A stretch of 50,385 nt of DNA from assembly GCA_036677085.1 (NCBI GenBank), contig JAKFFI010000028.1:1-50385 (forward strand), written 5' to 3'. The stretch comes from JAGPUQ01 sp036677085. Lineage in GTDB: Bacteria > Pseudomonadota > Gammaproteobacteria > Pseudomonadales > Porticoccaceae. Shown here one piece after another: positions 7,609 through 15,515 of the stretch. The number at the start of each line of letters is the position of its first letter. The first letter of the stretch is position 1. The translations under genes and the position numbers were made by a program. The notes under the pieces were generated by a model. The model saw nothing but the letters and a program-made list of their open reading frames with translations. It was not told where the DNA came from and ran no database searches.

Positions 7609-8633
7609 GCGCCGATTCCCACGGGTTTGCCGTCGACGATCTGGTCGAGGTACTCGGAGAGGCCATAGCCCACCAAACCATTGCAGCGGTATTCGGTCAT
7701 GCCCTCGGTAATGCGTGTCATCAGTTCGATGCCGTCTTCGAGCGTGCGGCGGTTGCGCAGCGGGATCAGCGACAGCACGCGGCCTTCGATGTGGTATTCG
7801 GCGTGATCGGTTTTCGCCCAGGCCCGCAGCCGGGTCTGATAGAAGTTGGCGTCCCACTCGGTCTCGACCGTGGCGGCGCGGATCAGGTCGTAGCGGCCCT
7901 CGTTCAGCACCATGCCGCCGACGATCCTGCTGCCGTCGCCGAGGGTCTTGTTGAGCACCATGATGGCGAAGTCCTCGGTGAAGTTCATCGGCAGCCAGCG
8001 GTAGAAATGCACGTTCTGCCAGTAGCGCGGCCCCCAGCTGTGGTCGCGCAGGCCGAGGCCCTTGAGGTGCCACTCCTGCTCGCCCACGCGGATCACGCCC
8101 TGCCCGGCGATGTGCTGCTCGTAATGGCCCACATAGAGCCCGGTGTTGGGATTCTCGAGCCAGGGACTGCCGTCGGCGTGGACCGGCTCGCCGCCGTACA
8201 TGGGCGAGACGCCGTGATAGTGGATGTCCACCGTGCAGGGCAGTTTGGGATTGTTCTTGAAGGCGCGGCCGGGATCGATCATCTCGCCCGGATTTTTCAG
8301 CAGCAGCACATCACCCTGATACTGCACGGAGAGGCGCTTGAAGGGTTCGGCCACGGTAAAGCGCATGCCGCCGGCATCGAAGGCCTCGTTGTGGCTGATG
8401 TGGGGCCGGTGATACATGAACGCGACCGAACCGTCCGGCAGGTACAGGCAGTTGGTCATCTCGGCGTAGCCTTCGTTGACGCGGTTGCCGATCCGGAACC
8501 AGCCGCCCATGCGCTGCTCGGCGTCGTAGAGATTGAAGTACATGCTCTCGTTGTAGTTCACCGCCGCGGTCGGCGGATGCATGTATTCGTCCCAGGTTTC
8601 CAGCTTCAGGTGGACGTCGGCGGGCAATTCCAT
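7605..8633 (-). CDS. AttH/CrtC-like lipocalin-fold protein (DUF7064/7065 type)
   Basis: This 342-aa protein has no signal peptide and is rich in Trp/Tyr/His. Recognisable stretches are YNESMYFNLYDAEQRMGGWFR near the N-terminus, IHYHGVSPMYG in the middle, and LRDHSWGPRYWQN in the second half. The paired beta-barrel halves and the DHSWGPR motif resemble AttH and hydroxyneurosporene-synthase (CrtC) related proteins. I place it with the DUF7064/DUF7065 group by recollection. Its role is unknown; binding or isomerising a hydrophobic substrate is plausible. The ATG at 8633 has GGAG 6 bases upstream; the frame extends further up but with low-complexity sequence. It is the first of three coupled genes. 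Confidence 0.65.
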   Translation of the reverse strand: MELPADVHLKLETWDEYMHPPTAAVNYNESMYFNLYDAEQRMGGWFRIGNRVNEGYAEMTNCLYLPDGSVAFMYHRPHISHNEAFDAGGMRFTVAEPFKRLSVQYQGDVLLLKNPGEMIDPGRAFKNNPKLPCTVDIHYHGVSPMYGGEPVHADGSPWLENPNTGLYVGHYEQHIAGQGVIRVGEQEWHLKGLGLRDHSWGPRYWQNVHFYRWLPMNFTEDFAIMVLNKTLGDGSRIVGGMVLNEGRYDLIRAATVETEWDANFYQTRLRAWAKTDHAEYHIEGRVLSLIPLRNRRTLEDGIELMTRITEGMTEYRCNGLVGYGLSEYLDQIVDGKPVGIGA

Positions 8634-8664
8634 GGGGGGCTCCGGTGGCTGCGAATGCGGCGGT

Positions 8665-9642
8665 TCAGGCGTAGCGCGCGCCGGCGGCGGCACCCGGCGG
8701 AAAGATCGCCGCGAGCTGCCCGAGTTCGGCCGCGCTGAGCACGACATCGGCGGCGCCGCTATTGTTGTCGAGATTGGCGATGCGGCGGGTGCCCGGGATC
8801 GGCACGATGCGGTCCCACTGGGCGAGCAGCCAGGCCAGCGCGAGCTGGGACGCGGTGCAGCCCTTGGCGGCGGCGATGGCTTTCACCTGCTCCGCCAGCT
8901 CCAGGTTGCGCTCGATGTTGCCGGGCTGGAAGCGCGGATTGGTCTTGCGGAAATCCTTGTCCTCCAGGTTCGCCACGGTGGTGATGGCGCCGGTCAGAAA
9001 ACCGCGCCCGAGGGGGCTGTAGGGCACCAGGGCGATGTCCAGCTCGCGGCACAGGGGCAGCGCCTCGGCTTCGGGGTCGCGAGTCCACAGCGAGTATTCG
9101 GTCTGCACCGCCGCGATGGGGTGTACGGCATGGGCGCGGCGGATCAGCGCCGGGTCCATGGAGGCCTCGGACAGCCCCAGGCAACGCACCTTGCCGGCGC
9201 GCACCAGCTCGGCCATGGCGCCGACGGTCTCCTCGATGGGCACATGGGGATCGACCCGGTGCTGGTAATAGAGATCGATGCACGCGACGCCGAGCCGCTT
9301 GAGGCTGGCATCGCAGGCGCTTTTGACATACTCGGGCCGGCCGTTGACCTGGAGTTCGAGCCCCCCTTCGGGCCGGCGCCTGGCGCCGGCGATGCCGAAC
9401 TTGGTGGCGATGAAGGCCTGTTCGCGCCGGCCCTGGAGCGCCTTGCCGATCAAGGTCTCGTTGTGGCCGCTGCCGTAGACATCGGCGGTGTCGAGGAAAT
9501 TGAGGCCGGCGTCGAGGGCGTGGTGCAGGGTGGCGATGGATTCGCGCTCATCCGCCGGACCGTAGAAGTCGGACATGCCCATGCAGCCGAGACCGATGGC
9601 CGATACCTCGCAGCCGCTGTTGCCGAGAATTCGATAGTGCAT
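8665..9642 (-). CDS. Aldo/keto reductase
   Basis: The 325-aa protein has the standard length of this TIM-barrel, NADPH-dependent family. Catalytic residues are visible: Asp and Tyr in FLDTADVYGSGHNE, Lys in FIATKFGI and His in DLYYQHRVD. The cofactor end has VPIPGTRRIANLDNN. It is closest to the AKR11/AKR13-type bacterial oxidoreductases (YghZ/IolS-like) that reduce small aldehydes and ketones. The ATG at 9642 is preceded by a near-perfect GGAGGTGACA ribosome site. It lies 31 bp upstream of the AttH-like gene in the same orientation, which suggests one operon. Confidence 0.9.
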   Translation of the reverse strand: MHYRILGNSGCEVSAIGLGCMGMSDFYGPADERESIATLHHALDAGLNFLDTADVYGSGHNETLIGKALQGRREQAFIATKFGIAGARRRPEGGLELQVNGRPEYVKSACDASLKRLGVACIDLYYQHRVDPHVPIEETVGAMAELVRAGKVRCLGLSEASMDPALIRRAHAVHPIAAVQTEYSLWTRDPEAEALPLCRELDIALVPYSPLGRGFLTGAITTVANLEDKDFRKTNPRFQPGNIERNLELAEQVKAIAAAKGCTASQLALAWLLAQWDRIVPIPGTRRIANLDNNSGAADVVLSAAELGQLAAIFPPGAAAGARYA

Positions 9643-9711
9643 TGTCACCTCCGCGCCCTGCTGGGCTATGGGTTGTAAGCCCGATTCTAGTGGACCCGGC
9701 GTGGCGGAACC

Positions 9712-9747
9712 GCCCGGCGCGGAAGAATCCGCGAACCCGCGCCGGGC
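9712..9747. other. Perfect 11-bp GC-rich hairpin behind the permease gene
   Basis: GCCCGGCGCGG at 9712-9722 pairs perfectly with 9737-9747 across a 14-base loop. It begins 5 bp after the stop of the minus-strand permease. No T-tract follows, so it is not a classical intrinsic terminator; it could protect a 3' end or attenuate readthrough. Confidence 0.45.
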
Positions 9748-9752
9748 CGCGG

Positions 9753-11138
9753 TCAGCCCAGGTTGCCGCCGAGTACGCTGTGGCGGCGGGCATAGAAGAA
9801 ATAGGCCGCGATGCCGATCAGCATCCAGATCACAAAGCGCACCAGGGTCACCCAGTCCAGACTGACGATCAGATAACCGCAAGTGAGGATGGCAAGAATG
9901 GGAATCCAGGGCATGAAGGGGGTACGGAACGGGCGATGCAGATCCGGTTGGGTGCGGCGCAGATAGAGCACCGCCACGGACACCACCACGAAGGCCGCGA
10001 GCGTGCCCACATTGACCAGCTCTGCCACCTGACCGATGGGCAACAGGCCGGCAGCAAAGGCGATCAGGATGCCGGTGGCCATGGTGGTGCGCGCCGGCGT
10101 GCGAAAGCGGGGATGCAGCGCCGAGAACACCGGCGGCAGCAGGCCGTCGCGGGACATGGCGTAAAACAGCCGGGTCTGGCCGTACAGCATCACCAGCAGC
10201 ACCGAGGTGAGACCGGCCACCGCGCCTACCGCGATCACCGCGGCGGCGAAGCGCTCGCCCACCTGCACCAGCGCAAAGGCGATGGGGTCGGACACATTGA
10301 GCGATGCGTAGGGCGCGACCCCGGTCAACACCACGGTGACGGCGATGTAGATGAGGGTGCAGATGGCCAGCGAGCCGAGGATGCCCAGCGGCATGTCGCG
10401 CTGGGGGTTTTTGGCTTCCTCCGCCGCCGTGGATACGGCGTCGAAGCCGATATAGGCAAAGAAAATCAGTCCGGCACCGGCCATGACCCCGGACCACCCG
10501 AAGGGCATGAAGGGTTCCCAGTGGGCCGGTTCCACATGGGGTACCGCCGCGTAGAGAAAAATGCCGATCACCGCCAGCTTCAGGATCACGATGATCGTGT
10601 TGACGACGCTGGTCTGGCGCACACCGAGCGCCAGCACCGCGCTGATCAGCAGCATCACGGCGAACGCCGGCAAATTGATGATGCCACCCTGGGACGGCCC
10701 GCGCGTCAGCTCCGGCGGCAGATGAATCCCGAAGCCATCGAGCAGGCGCAGAAAATACCCCGACCAGCCGATCGCCACCACGGCGCAGGCCAGCGCGTAT
10801 TCGAGAATCAGATCCCAGCCGATGATCCAGGCCGGGAATTCTCCGAGCGTGACATAGGTGTAGGAATAGGCGCTGCCCGCGACCGGCACGGTGGAGGCGA
10901 ACTCGGCATACACCAGCGCCGCGAACAGGCAGGCCATGCCGCCGACGATGAACGACAGCGACAGCGCGGGCCCGGCCTTGGTGGCGGCCGCCACCCCGGT
11001 GAGCACGAAGATGCCGGCGCCGATCACGGCGCCGATCCCCAGTACCGTGAGATCGAATCCCGAGAGACTGCGCGCCAGACCGTGGTGGCCGTTGTCATCC
11101 ACGGCAGCAATGGGTTTCTTGCGGGTCAGGGCTCGCAT
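9753..11138 (-). CDS. APC-superfamily amino acid permease (cationic amino acid transporter type)
   Basis: The 461-aa inner-membrane protein has about 12 hydrophobic segments. The first is preceded by HGLARSLSGFDLTVLGIG and contains the APC signature AVIGAGIFVLTG; segment 6 has FFAYIGFDAVSTAAEEAKNPQRDMP, a substrate-site and loop pattern of the YhdG/CAT subgroup. It imports an amino acid or similar cation by proton symport. I prefer the ATG at 11138 (MRALTRKKP), which gives the usual short cytoplasmic start; the frame also has an ATG at 11171. It is flanked by the aldo-keto reductase and an SDR on the same strand but separated by about 100 bp from each, so it may be its own unit. Confidence 0.9.
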   Translation of the reverse strand: MRALTRKKPIAAVDDNGHHGLARSLSGFDLTVLGIGAVIGAGIFVLTGVAAATKAGPALSLSFIVGGMACLFAALVYAEFASTVPVAGSAYSYTYVTLGEFPAWIIGWDLILEYALACAVVAIGWSGYFLRLLDGFGIHLPPELTRGPSQGGIINLPAFAVMLLISAVLALGVRQTSVVNTIIVILKLAVIGIFLYAAVPHVEPAHWEPFMPFGWSGVMAGAGLIFFAYIGFDAVSTAAEEAKNPQRDMPLGILGSLAICTLIYIAVTVVLTGVAPYASLNVSDPIAFALVQVGERFAAAVIAVGAVAGLTSVLLVMLYGQTRLFYAMSRDGLLPPVFSALHPRFRTPARTTMATGILIAFAAGLLPIGQVAELVNVGTLAAFVVVSVAVLYLRRTQPDLHRPFRTPFMPWIPILAILTCGYLIVSLDWVTLVRFVIWMLIGIAAYFFYARRHSVLGGNLG

Positions 11139-11235
11139 CGAGTGCACTCTCTGGTCATGGAAAACAAGCATGAAGCACGGCTCGTGCCGGGCGGCCCTGA
11201 GGGCAGCCCGGCACGGACGATGGCATCGGGATCGG

Positions 11236-12090
11236 TTACAGGGTGATATCGGTTTGCTGATCGGCTTTTTTGAGGGCGTCGCACTGATCCGCCCAGTCGT
11301 AGCCTTTCAGAATGCGGTCGAAGCGGGCCTGCACGTATTTGCGCAGCCCCGGGTCGGTGAAGATGTAGGGCTGGTCGGCGCGGATGGCTTCCAGCACCTG
11401 CTCGCCCACCACATCGGGATTCAGGCCTTTCTTGAGCATCTCGACCATCTGCTCGGATTTGGAATCCGTGGCCCCGCCGTATTCCGCCGGGCGGTTGCGC
11501 GCCGAGGTACCCAGGTTGGTGTTGACCACGCCCGGACAGAGCACGGAGACGCCGATGTTGTCGTTGAGATGTTCGGCCATGGCGGTTTCCGAGATCGCCA
11601 CCACCGCGTATTTGGAGGCGTTGTAGGCGGAGAGTTCGCCCCAGGCGTACATGCCCGCCATCGAGGCGGTGTTGACGACGTGGCCGCCTTCGCCGTGGGA
11701 TTCGATCAGGGGCATGAAGGCTTGCAGGCCCCAGACCACGCCCCACAGGTTGACGTCGATGGTCCAGCGCCAGTTCTTCTCGCTGGTGGTCTCGGCGCGG
11801 CCGCTGGCGCCGATGCCGGCGTTGTTCACCACCACATGCACCTTGCCGAAGGTGTCGATGGTGGCCTGGGCGGCGGCAAACACCGAATCCCGCTTGGTCA
11901 CGTCAGTCACCACGCCCGCGACGTCGCGGCCCTGGGCCTTGAGTTCGGCGACCGCCTTGTCGAGGGCGGTTTTTTCGATATCGCCCAGCATCACTTTCAT
12001 GCCGGCGGCGGAAAACGCGCGCGCCATGCCGAGGCCCATGCCGCTGGCGGCGCCGGTGATGAAGGCCACTTTACCTGCTACATCTTTCAT
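11236..12090 (-). CDS. SDR-family oxidoreductase
   Basis: The 284-aa classical short-chain dehydrogenase has the nucleotide motif TGAASGMG near residue 12, NNAG near 90, catalytic Ser in NTASMAGM and YNASK (Tyr/Lys). Asp in LGDIEKT after beta-2 points to NAD(H) preference. The C-terminus is longer than a minimal SDR, with a helical segment (RKYVQARFDRIL) seen in SDRs that act on large or hydrophobic substrates. A 19-bp inverted repeat about 80 bp upstream of the start is a candidate operator, and the oppositely oriented oxidase-like genes begin just beyond. The substrate is unknown. Confidence 0.88.
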   Translation of the reverse strand: MKDVAGKVAFITGAASGMGLGMARAFSAAGMKVMLGDIEKTALDKAVAELKAQGRDVAGVVTDVTKRDSVFAAAQATIDTFGKVHVVVNNAGIGASGRAETTSEKNWRWTIDVNLWGVVWGLQAFMPLIESHGEGGHVVNTASMAGMYAWGELSAYNASKYAVVAISETAMAEHLNDNIGVSVLCPGVVNTNLGTSARNRPAEYGGATDSKSEQMVEMLKKGLNPDVVGEQVLEAIRADQPYIFTDPGLRKYVQARFDRILKGYDWADQCDALKKADQQTDITL

Positions 12091-12167
12091 GCTGATTTCC
12101 TCTTATTGGGTAGGCGGGATCGACACCACCAGGCGCGCATGGGGAGCGGCTGATGGCGATCGGAGAA

Positions 12168-12219
12168 AGTTGACGATCAGTCAACTATAGCCCATCGACT
12201 CCAGGCTGCGGTAGTTGAC
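12168..12219. promoter_or_regulatory. Inverted repeat AGTTGAC-N5-GTCAACT plus a third half-site
   Basis: A perfect 7-5-7 inverted repeat occupies 12168-12186 (AGTTGAC GATCA GTCAACT), and another AGTTGAC lies at 12213-12219. This is in the divergent region between the SDR (start 12090, minus) and the membrane-protein operon (start 12378, plus). The layout is typical of a TetR- or MarR-type dimer site. A TATAGT sequence on the minus strand overlaps the right arm. Confidence 0.5.
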
Positions 12220-12290
12220 GCCAGCGGCCGCCGCGCTGCCCATCGCGGCGTCAGGCCGCGCGCCTTGCTTCCCCTGTCATGGGCGACTAT

Positions 12291-12316
12291 CTTGCAGATC
12301 GACCTTGCAGATCGAC
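12291..12316. repeat. 13-bp perfect tandem repeat upstream of the membrane-protein operon
   Basis: CTTGCAGATCGAC occurs at 12291-12303 and again immediately at 12304-12316. It lies 62 bp upstream of the first start codon of the plus-strand trio. It may be an activator site with one-turn-plus spacing or a simple duplication. Confidence 0.6.
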
Positions 12317-12377
12317 GAGCGGCCGCTGCAACGCCACCGGGGCGGGACACAACAATAATTCGCCGGGAGAAAAATCC

Positions 12378-13076
12378 ATGAATGCGCGCCATCAAATGCT
12401 CTGCACCTGGAGCGGACCGGTTTTTGTCGCGGTGTTTACGATCGGCTTCTGGTGGCTCGCGCACTACCTGCCACCGCCGTCACCGAACGCCAGCGCCGCG
12501 GACATCACCGCACTCTATCAGCAGAATACCGGGCAAATTCGCCTCGGCATGTTGTTGATGATGGCCTGCTCGGGCCTGGTCGCGCCCTTTGTCGCCGTCA
12601 TTGCGGTGCAGATGAAACGCATGGAAGGCGGCGCCGGCGTTTTGACTTACACCCAGTTGTCGGCCGGCACGGTGGGGATGCTGTTTCTGATCCTGCCGGC
12701 CCTGCTGTGGACGGTCGCGGCATTTCGGCCCGAGCGCGACCCGAACCTCATTTTGCTGCTCAACGACCTGGGCTGGATTTTCTTTCTGATGCCGTTCGGT
12801 AGCTTCGTGGTACAGAATCTTGCCATCGGCATCGCCATTCTCGCCCACACTGGGCCGCACGTTTTTCCACGCTGGGCCGGCTATTTCAACTTGTGGGTCG
12901 CGGTGCTGTTCATCCCCGGCGGCCTGTTGACCTTCTTCAAAACCGGACCCTTCGCGTGGGATGGCCTGTTTGTGTTCTGGGTGCCGCTGGTGGTGTTTTT
13001 CCTGTGGTACGGCGCCATGTTCGTGCTCCTGCGCCAGGCGATCGCCCGCACCGCGCCGGCCGGCGCCGCAGCCTGA
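12378..13076 (+). CDS. Multi-pass membrane protein linked to NorE/NorF-like genes
   Basis: The 232-aa protein has about six hydrophobic segments (about residues 11-29, 56-76, 92-112, 122-142, 160-180 and 190-215) and no recognised catalytic motif. The ATG at 12378 has GGGAGA 7 bases upstream. It ends 13 bp before an oxidase subunit III-like gene and sits in a three-gene plus-strand unit with subunit III and IV homologues. I do not recognise a named family. The constant company of NorE/NorF-like genes suggests a membrane-complex component or assembly factor, which is an inference from context only. Confidence 0.75.
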   Translation: MNARHQMLCTWSGPVFVAVFTIGFWWLAHYLPPPSPNASAADITALYQQNTGQIRLGMLLMMACSGLVAPFVAVIAVQMKRMEGGAGVLTYTQLSAGTVGMLFLILPALLWTVAAFRPERDPNLILLLNDLGWIFFLMPFGSFVVQNLAIGIAILAHTGPHVFPRWAGYFNLWVAVLFIPGGLLTFFKTGPFAWDGLFVFWVPLVVFFLWYGAMFVLLRQAIARTAPAGAAA

Positions 13077-13089
13077 ACCGGCCGCCGTC

Positions 13090-13704
13090 TTGCCAGCCCC
13101 GCACGATCAGACCGCTGCGCCGCAACCCGCGTTGACCCATCTGCCCGGCGAGCCGGGGGTGTGGGTTTTCATTGTCGGCGACCTGCTGATGTTTGCGCTG
13201 TTTTTCGGCGCCTTTGCCCATTACCGGGCCCAGGATCCAGCGCTCTACCTCCAGTCCCAGGCGACCCTGAATCAGGGGCTTGGCGCCATCAACACAGTGC
13301 TGCTGCTGACCAGCTCCTGGTTTGTGGTCGGAGCGGTGCAGGATACCCGCGGCCAGCGCGCTGGCCGGGCCGGCACCCGGATCATCCTTGCGTTCCTGTG
13401 CGGTGCCGGATTCATCGCGGTCAAATTTTTCGAATATCGGGAGAAAATCAGCGCCGGGATCAATCTCACCAGCAACGATTTCTACATGTACTACTACATG
13501 CTCACCGGCATCCATCTGCTGCATGTGGTGATCGGCATGGGCGTACTGATATTTCTCTGGCGCCTGTTGCGGCAAAGCGCTTTGCGCGACAGCACGGTTT
13601 CTCATGAGTCCGTCATCGGCCACCTCGAAAGCGGCGCCAGCTTCTGGCATCTGGTGGACATGCTCTGGATTTTTCTGTTCGCGCTTTTATATCTGATGAA
13701 GTGA
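13090..13704 (+). CDS. Heme-copper oxidase subunit III-family protein (NorE-like)
   Basis: This is a protein of about 204 aa with five hydrophobic segments. HLPGEPGVWVFIVGDLLMF at the start, FEYREKI in the middle, and YYYMLTGIHLLHVVIG and ASFWHLVDMLWIFLF at the end are diagnostic of the short five-helix subunit III group, which includes NorE of nitric-oxide reductase clusters. No ATG exists at the right place; the TTG at 13090 gives the expected length, and a TTG at 13132 just before the conserved PGEPGVW is the alternative. No clear ribosome site is visible, so translation is probably coupled to the upstream gene. No catalytic subunit I or II gene is present nearby. Confidence 0.85.
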   Translation: MPAPHDQTAAPQPALTHLPGEPGVWVFIVGDLLMFALFFGAFAHYRAQDPALYLQSQATLNQGLGAINTVLLLTSSWFVVGAVQDTRGQRAGRAGTRIILAFLCGAGFIAVKFFEYREKISAGINLTSNDFYMYYYMLTGIHLLHVVIGMGVLIFLWRLLRQSALRDSTVSHESVIGHLESGASFWHLVDMLWIFLFALLYLMK

Positions 13705-13707
13705 CCC

Positions 13708-14031
13708 ATGCGTTCATCCCTGCAAGCCGCATCGCGGCACTCGCCGATGACCCATCGAACCACCTGGATATGGGCGTTGCTCATCCTGGCCACGGTACTG
13801 TCGTGGGAACTCGGCCACGGGCCGGGATTTGGCAGCCACCCTGAGCGCGCCACCGTCGCCGTGATGCTCATCGCCTACCTGAAAGTCCGCTTCGTGTTTC
13901 TCGACTTCATGGAGTTGCGCGCGGCACCCCTGCCTTTGCGGCTGACCTTCGAAGCCTGGGCCGCCCTCGTGTGCGGCGCCGTCATTGCGCTCTATTGGTC
14001 CGGCCTCGCGCGCTACCCGGCGAGTCTGTAA
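13708..14031 (+). CDS. Cytochrome c oxidase subunit IV-family small membrane protein (NorF-like)
   Basis: The 107-aa protein has three hydrophobic segments, including TTWIWALLILATVLSWEL and VMLIAYLKVRFVFLDFMELR. The motif LKVRFVFLDFMELR is typical of the short prokaryotic subunit IV/NorF group. It begins 3 bp after the subunit III-like stop. The ATG at 13708 is taken; the ATG at 13747 gives a shorter form more like other family members. With the preceding two genes it makes a three-gene membrane unit. NorE and NorF are accessory rather than catalytic in nitric oxide reduction, so a role with a terminal oxidase or NO reductase encoded elsewhere is possible. Confidence 0.8.
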   Translation: MRSSLQAASRHSPMTHRTTWIWALLILATVLSWELGHGPGFGSHPERATVAVMLIAYLKVRFVFLDFMELRAAPLPLRLTFEAWAALVCGAVIALYWSGLARYPASL

Positions 14032-14070
14032 CAGGCTGTTAACGCTCACCGCTACCGGACGCACCCGATC

Positions 14071-14220
14071 ATGATCACCGAACCCGTTTTTCGATACCTT
14101 CAAACCAACGGGGTCACCCTGCGCACAGTGGTGAAAGGCGAAGGCCCGCTGGTGATTCTGCTGCACGGCTTTCCCGAGTTCCGGCATCTGTGGCGCCACC
14201 AGTACGCCTGCGGGCAGTAA
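14071..14220 (+). pseudogene. N-terminal fragment of an epoxide-hydrolase-like alpha/beta hydrolase
   Basis: Forty-nine codons read MITEPVFRYLQTNGVTL... and LVILLHGFPEFRHLWRHQ, the beta-strand and oxyanion motif (HGFPE) at the beginning of epoxide hydrolases and haloalkane-dehalogenase-like enzymes. A TAA stop follows right after. The intact family is about 280-320 aa with the nucleophile near residue 105, so this piece cannot be active. It appears to be the stub left by a deletion. It sits 39 bp after the NorF-like gene. Confidence 0.75.
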
Positions 14221-14228
14221 TCCACCGT

Positions 14229-14330
14229 CTGCCGTTGAAAATGGCCCTCGGCAGATACTTCGGCTTCGGGATCGAACTCGGCGGCGCGGCCAGTTACAGC
14301 GCCTTGTTGAAAGCGACTGCAAACTTTTGA
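14229..14330 (+). pseudogene. Possible C-terminal gene remnant following the hydrolase stub
   Basis: In another frame than the hydrolase stub, 33 codons read LPLKMALGRYFGFGIELGG then AASYSALLKATANF and a TGA at 14328-14330. The composition is protein-like and there is no start codon. It may be the tail of the gene whose middle was deleted together with the hydrolase body. The family is not recognised. The rest of the 14032-14396 gap shows nothing else. Confidence 0.3.
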
Positions 14331-14396
14331 TCGACACCGGGGATAGAATCCGGGGTATCAGGACCGCCGACGGCGCCCCGACTCGGGAGGCAGCGC

Positions 14397-14726
14397 ATGA
14401 AATTCATCTTCGAGGTGCGGGTCAAGCCGGGCTACAGCGTCGAGGAGTACGCCGCCGCCTGGGTGCAGGCCAGCGAAATCATCCAGCGCACTCCGGGGGC
14501 GCGCGGAACCTACCTGCACCGCAGGATCGGCGATCCCGACTGTCTCCTGGCCATCGCCCACTGGGACTCCAAGGCGGCGCGCGACGCCAAGGACGACCGC
14601 CGCGACGCGACCGTGCGGGCGATTCTCGAAAAACACGCGCAGACCTGCGAGATTCGGGTCATCGGCGAGTTCGAGGATCCCGAGTGGCAGGTGCTGCCCG
14701 AGCGCCCGGAAGACGCCGCCGACTGA
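14397..14726 (+). CDS. Dimeric alpha/beta-barrel (ABM-like) small protein
   Basis: The 109-aa soluble protein opens with the strand MKFIFEVRVKPGYSVEEYAAAW and has ARGTYLHRRIGDPDCLLAIAHW, which fits the ferredoxin-like dimeric barrel of antibiotic-biosynthesis-monooxygenase and related enzymes. Such proteins are cofactor-free oxygenases, isomerases or heme-binding proteins. A GGGAGG site lies 7 bases before the ATG. It is monocistronic, between a region of gene remnants and a convergent small exported protein. The function cannot be fixed from sequence alone. Confidence 0.7.
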   Translation: MKFIFEVRVKPGYSVEEYAAAWVQASEIIQRTPGARGTYLHRRIGDPDCLLAIAHWDSKAARDAKDDRRDATVRAILEKHAQTCEIRVIGEFEDPEWQVLPERPEDAAD

Positions 14727-14886
14727 ACCCGGCGGATTTCGTTCGGGAATGGGCGGACTGAAGGGACGCGAATTGGCCCAGCCGCCGATGCGCCAGCTCG
14801 GTTTTCAGACCCCGCTGTGTCACCGCCGGGAGGTAGACGCTAGCTCCGCTCCGCACCCAGGCGCGTCTGTGGCGGGCGCCGGACCA

Positions 14887-15291
14887 TCACTCCCGGTCGA
14901 GGTTGATGCGTACGCCCGCCACGGTGTTGGAGGCGATCGCCAGGCCGAAGTCCGCGGCGCCCTCCAGCTTCTTGACCAGCACGTCTTCGCCGTCGTCCCG
15001 TTCGATACGGTAGGCCTCGGGCGGCAACTGTGCCTGCAACCCCAGCGTCACGGCCTGGGCGATTTCGTTCTCGTCGCTCTCGTTCTGAATGGTCACCACG
15101 GCGTCGATGGGCACGCCGCCCTGGGGGGTCACGCGGAAGAGGATCTCTCCGCTCGATTCGGCGTCACCGCTGAATTCGAGCCGCCATTTGTTGGAAAGAT
15201 CGGCGAGCGCTGCGCTCGACACGACCAGCAATCCGGCGGCTCCGGCTTTGATCGCGGTCAGCCAATTGGGGGCGGGGGTCTTCTGCTTCAC
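14887..15291 (-). CDS. Small exported or membrane-anchored protein of unknown function
   Basis: The 134-aa protein starts with GTG at 15291 (AGGAG 8 bases upstream). Residues about 10-30 (WLTAIKAGAAGLLVVSSAALA) form a signal peptide ending in a plausible signal peptidase I site (AALA-D). The mature part is acidic, predicted beta-rich, with VTPQGGVPIDAVVTIQNE and YRIERDDGEDVLVKK. There are no cysteines or known motifs. It is transcribed away from putA and convergently with the small ABM-like gene. I do not recognise a family. Confidence 0.7.
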   Translation of the reverse strand: MKQKTPAPNWLTAIKAGAAGLLVVSSAALADLSNKWRLEFSGDAESSGEILFRVTPQGGVPIDAVVTIQNESDENEIAQAVTLGLQAQLPPEAYRIERDDGEDVLVKKLEGAADFGLAIASNTVAGVRINLDRE

Positions 15292-15515
15292 GATGAATTC
15301 TCCTTGCGGCCAGTGGTTGTCGAGCGATATGGATCAGCCCCGAGGGCCAAGTGAATCAAGCACCGGGGGTGACTCGGCCACATCACCTCGATTCAAAGAT
15401 TGAGAGCGCGTGCAAGGTGATTTAGTTCATCGCTGGGCGCTTGCCGCGCCGGGCTCGTGCCGGGCACCAGGCGCGGTCCGTTTTCTGGACCCCGCCGCCC
15501 CGCGGCGCTACATTC

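Noticed and set aside
8634..8747. N-terminal extension of the AttH-like protein
   Set aside because: Pro/Ser/Arg-rich translation overlapping the aldo-keto reductase gene end; the ATG at 8633 has a good ribosome site.
9712..9747. GC-rich hairpin as an intrinsic terminator
   Set aside because: The stem is perfect but no T-tract follows on either strand, so I list it only as a hairpin.
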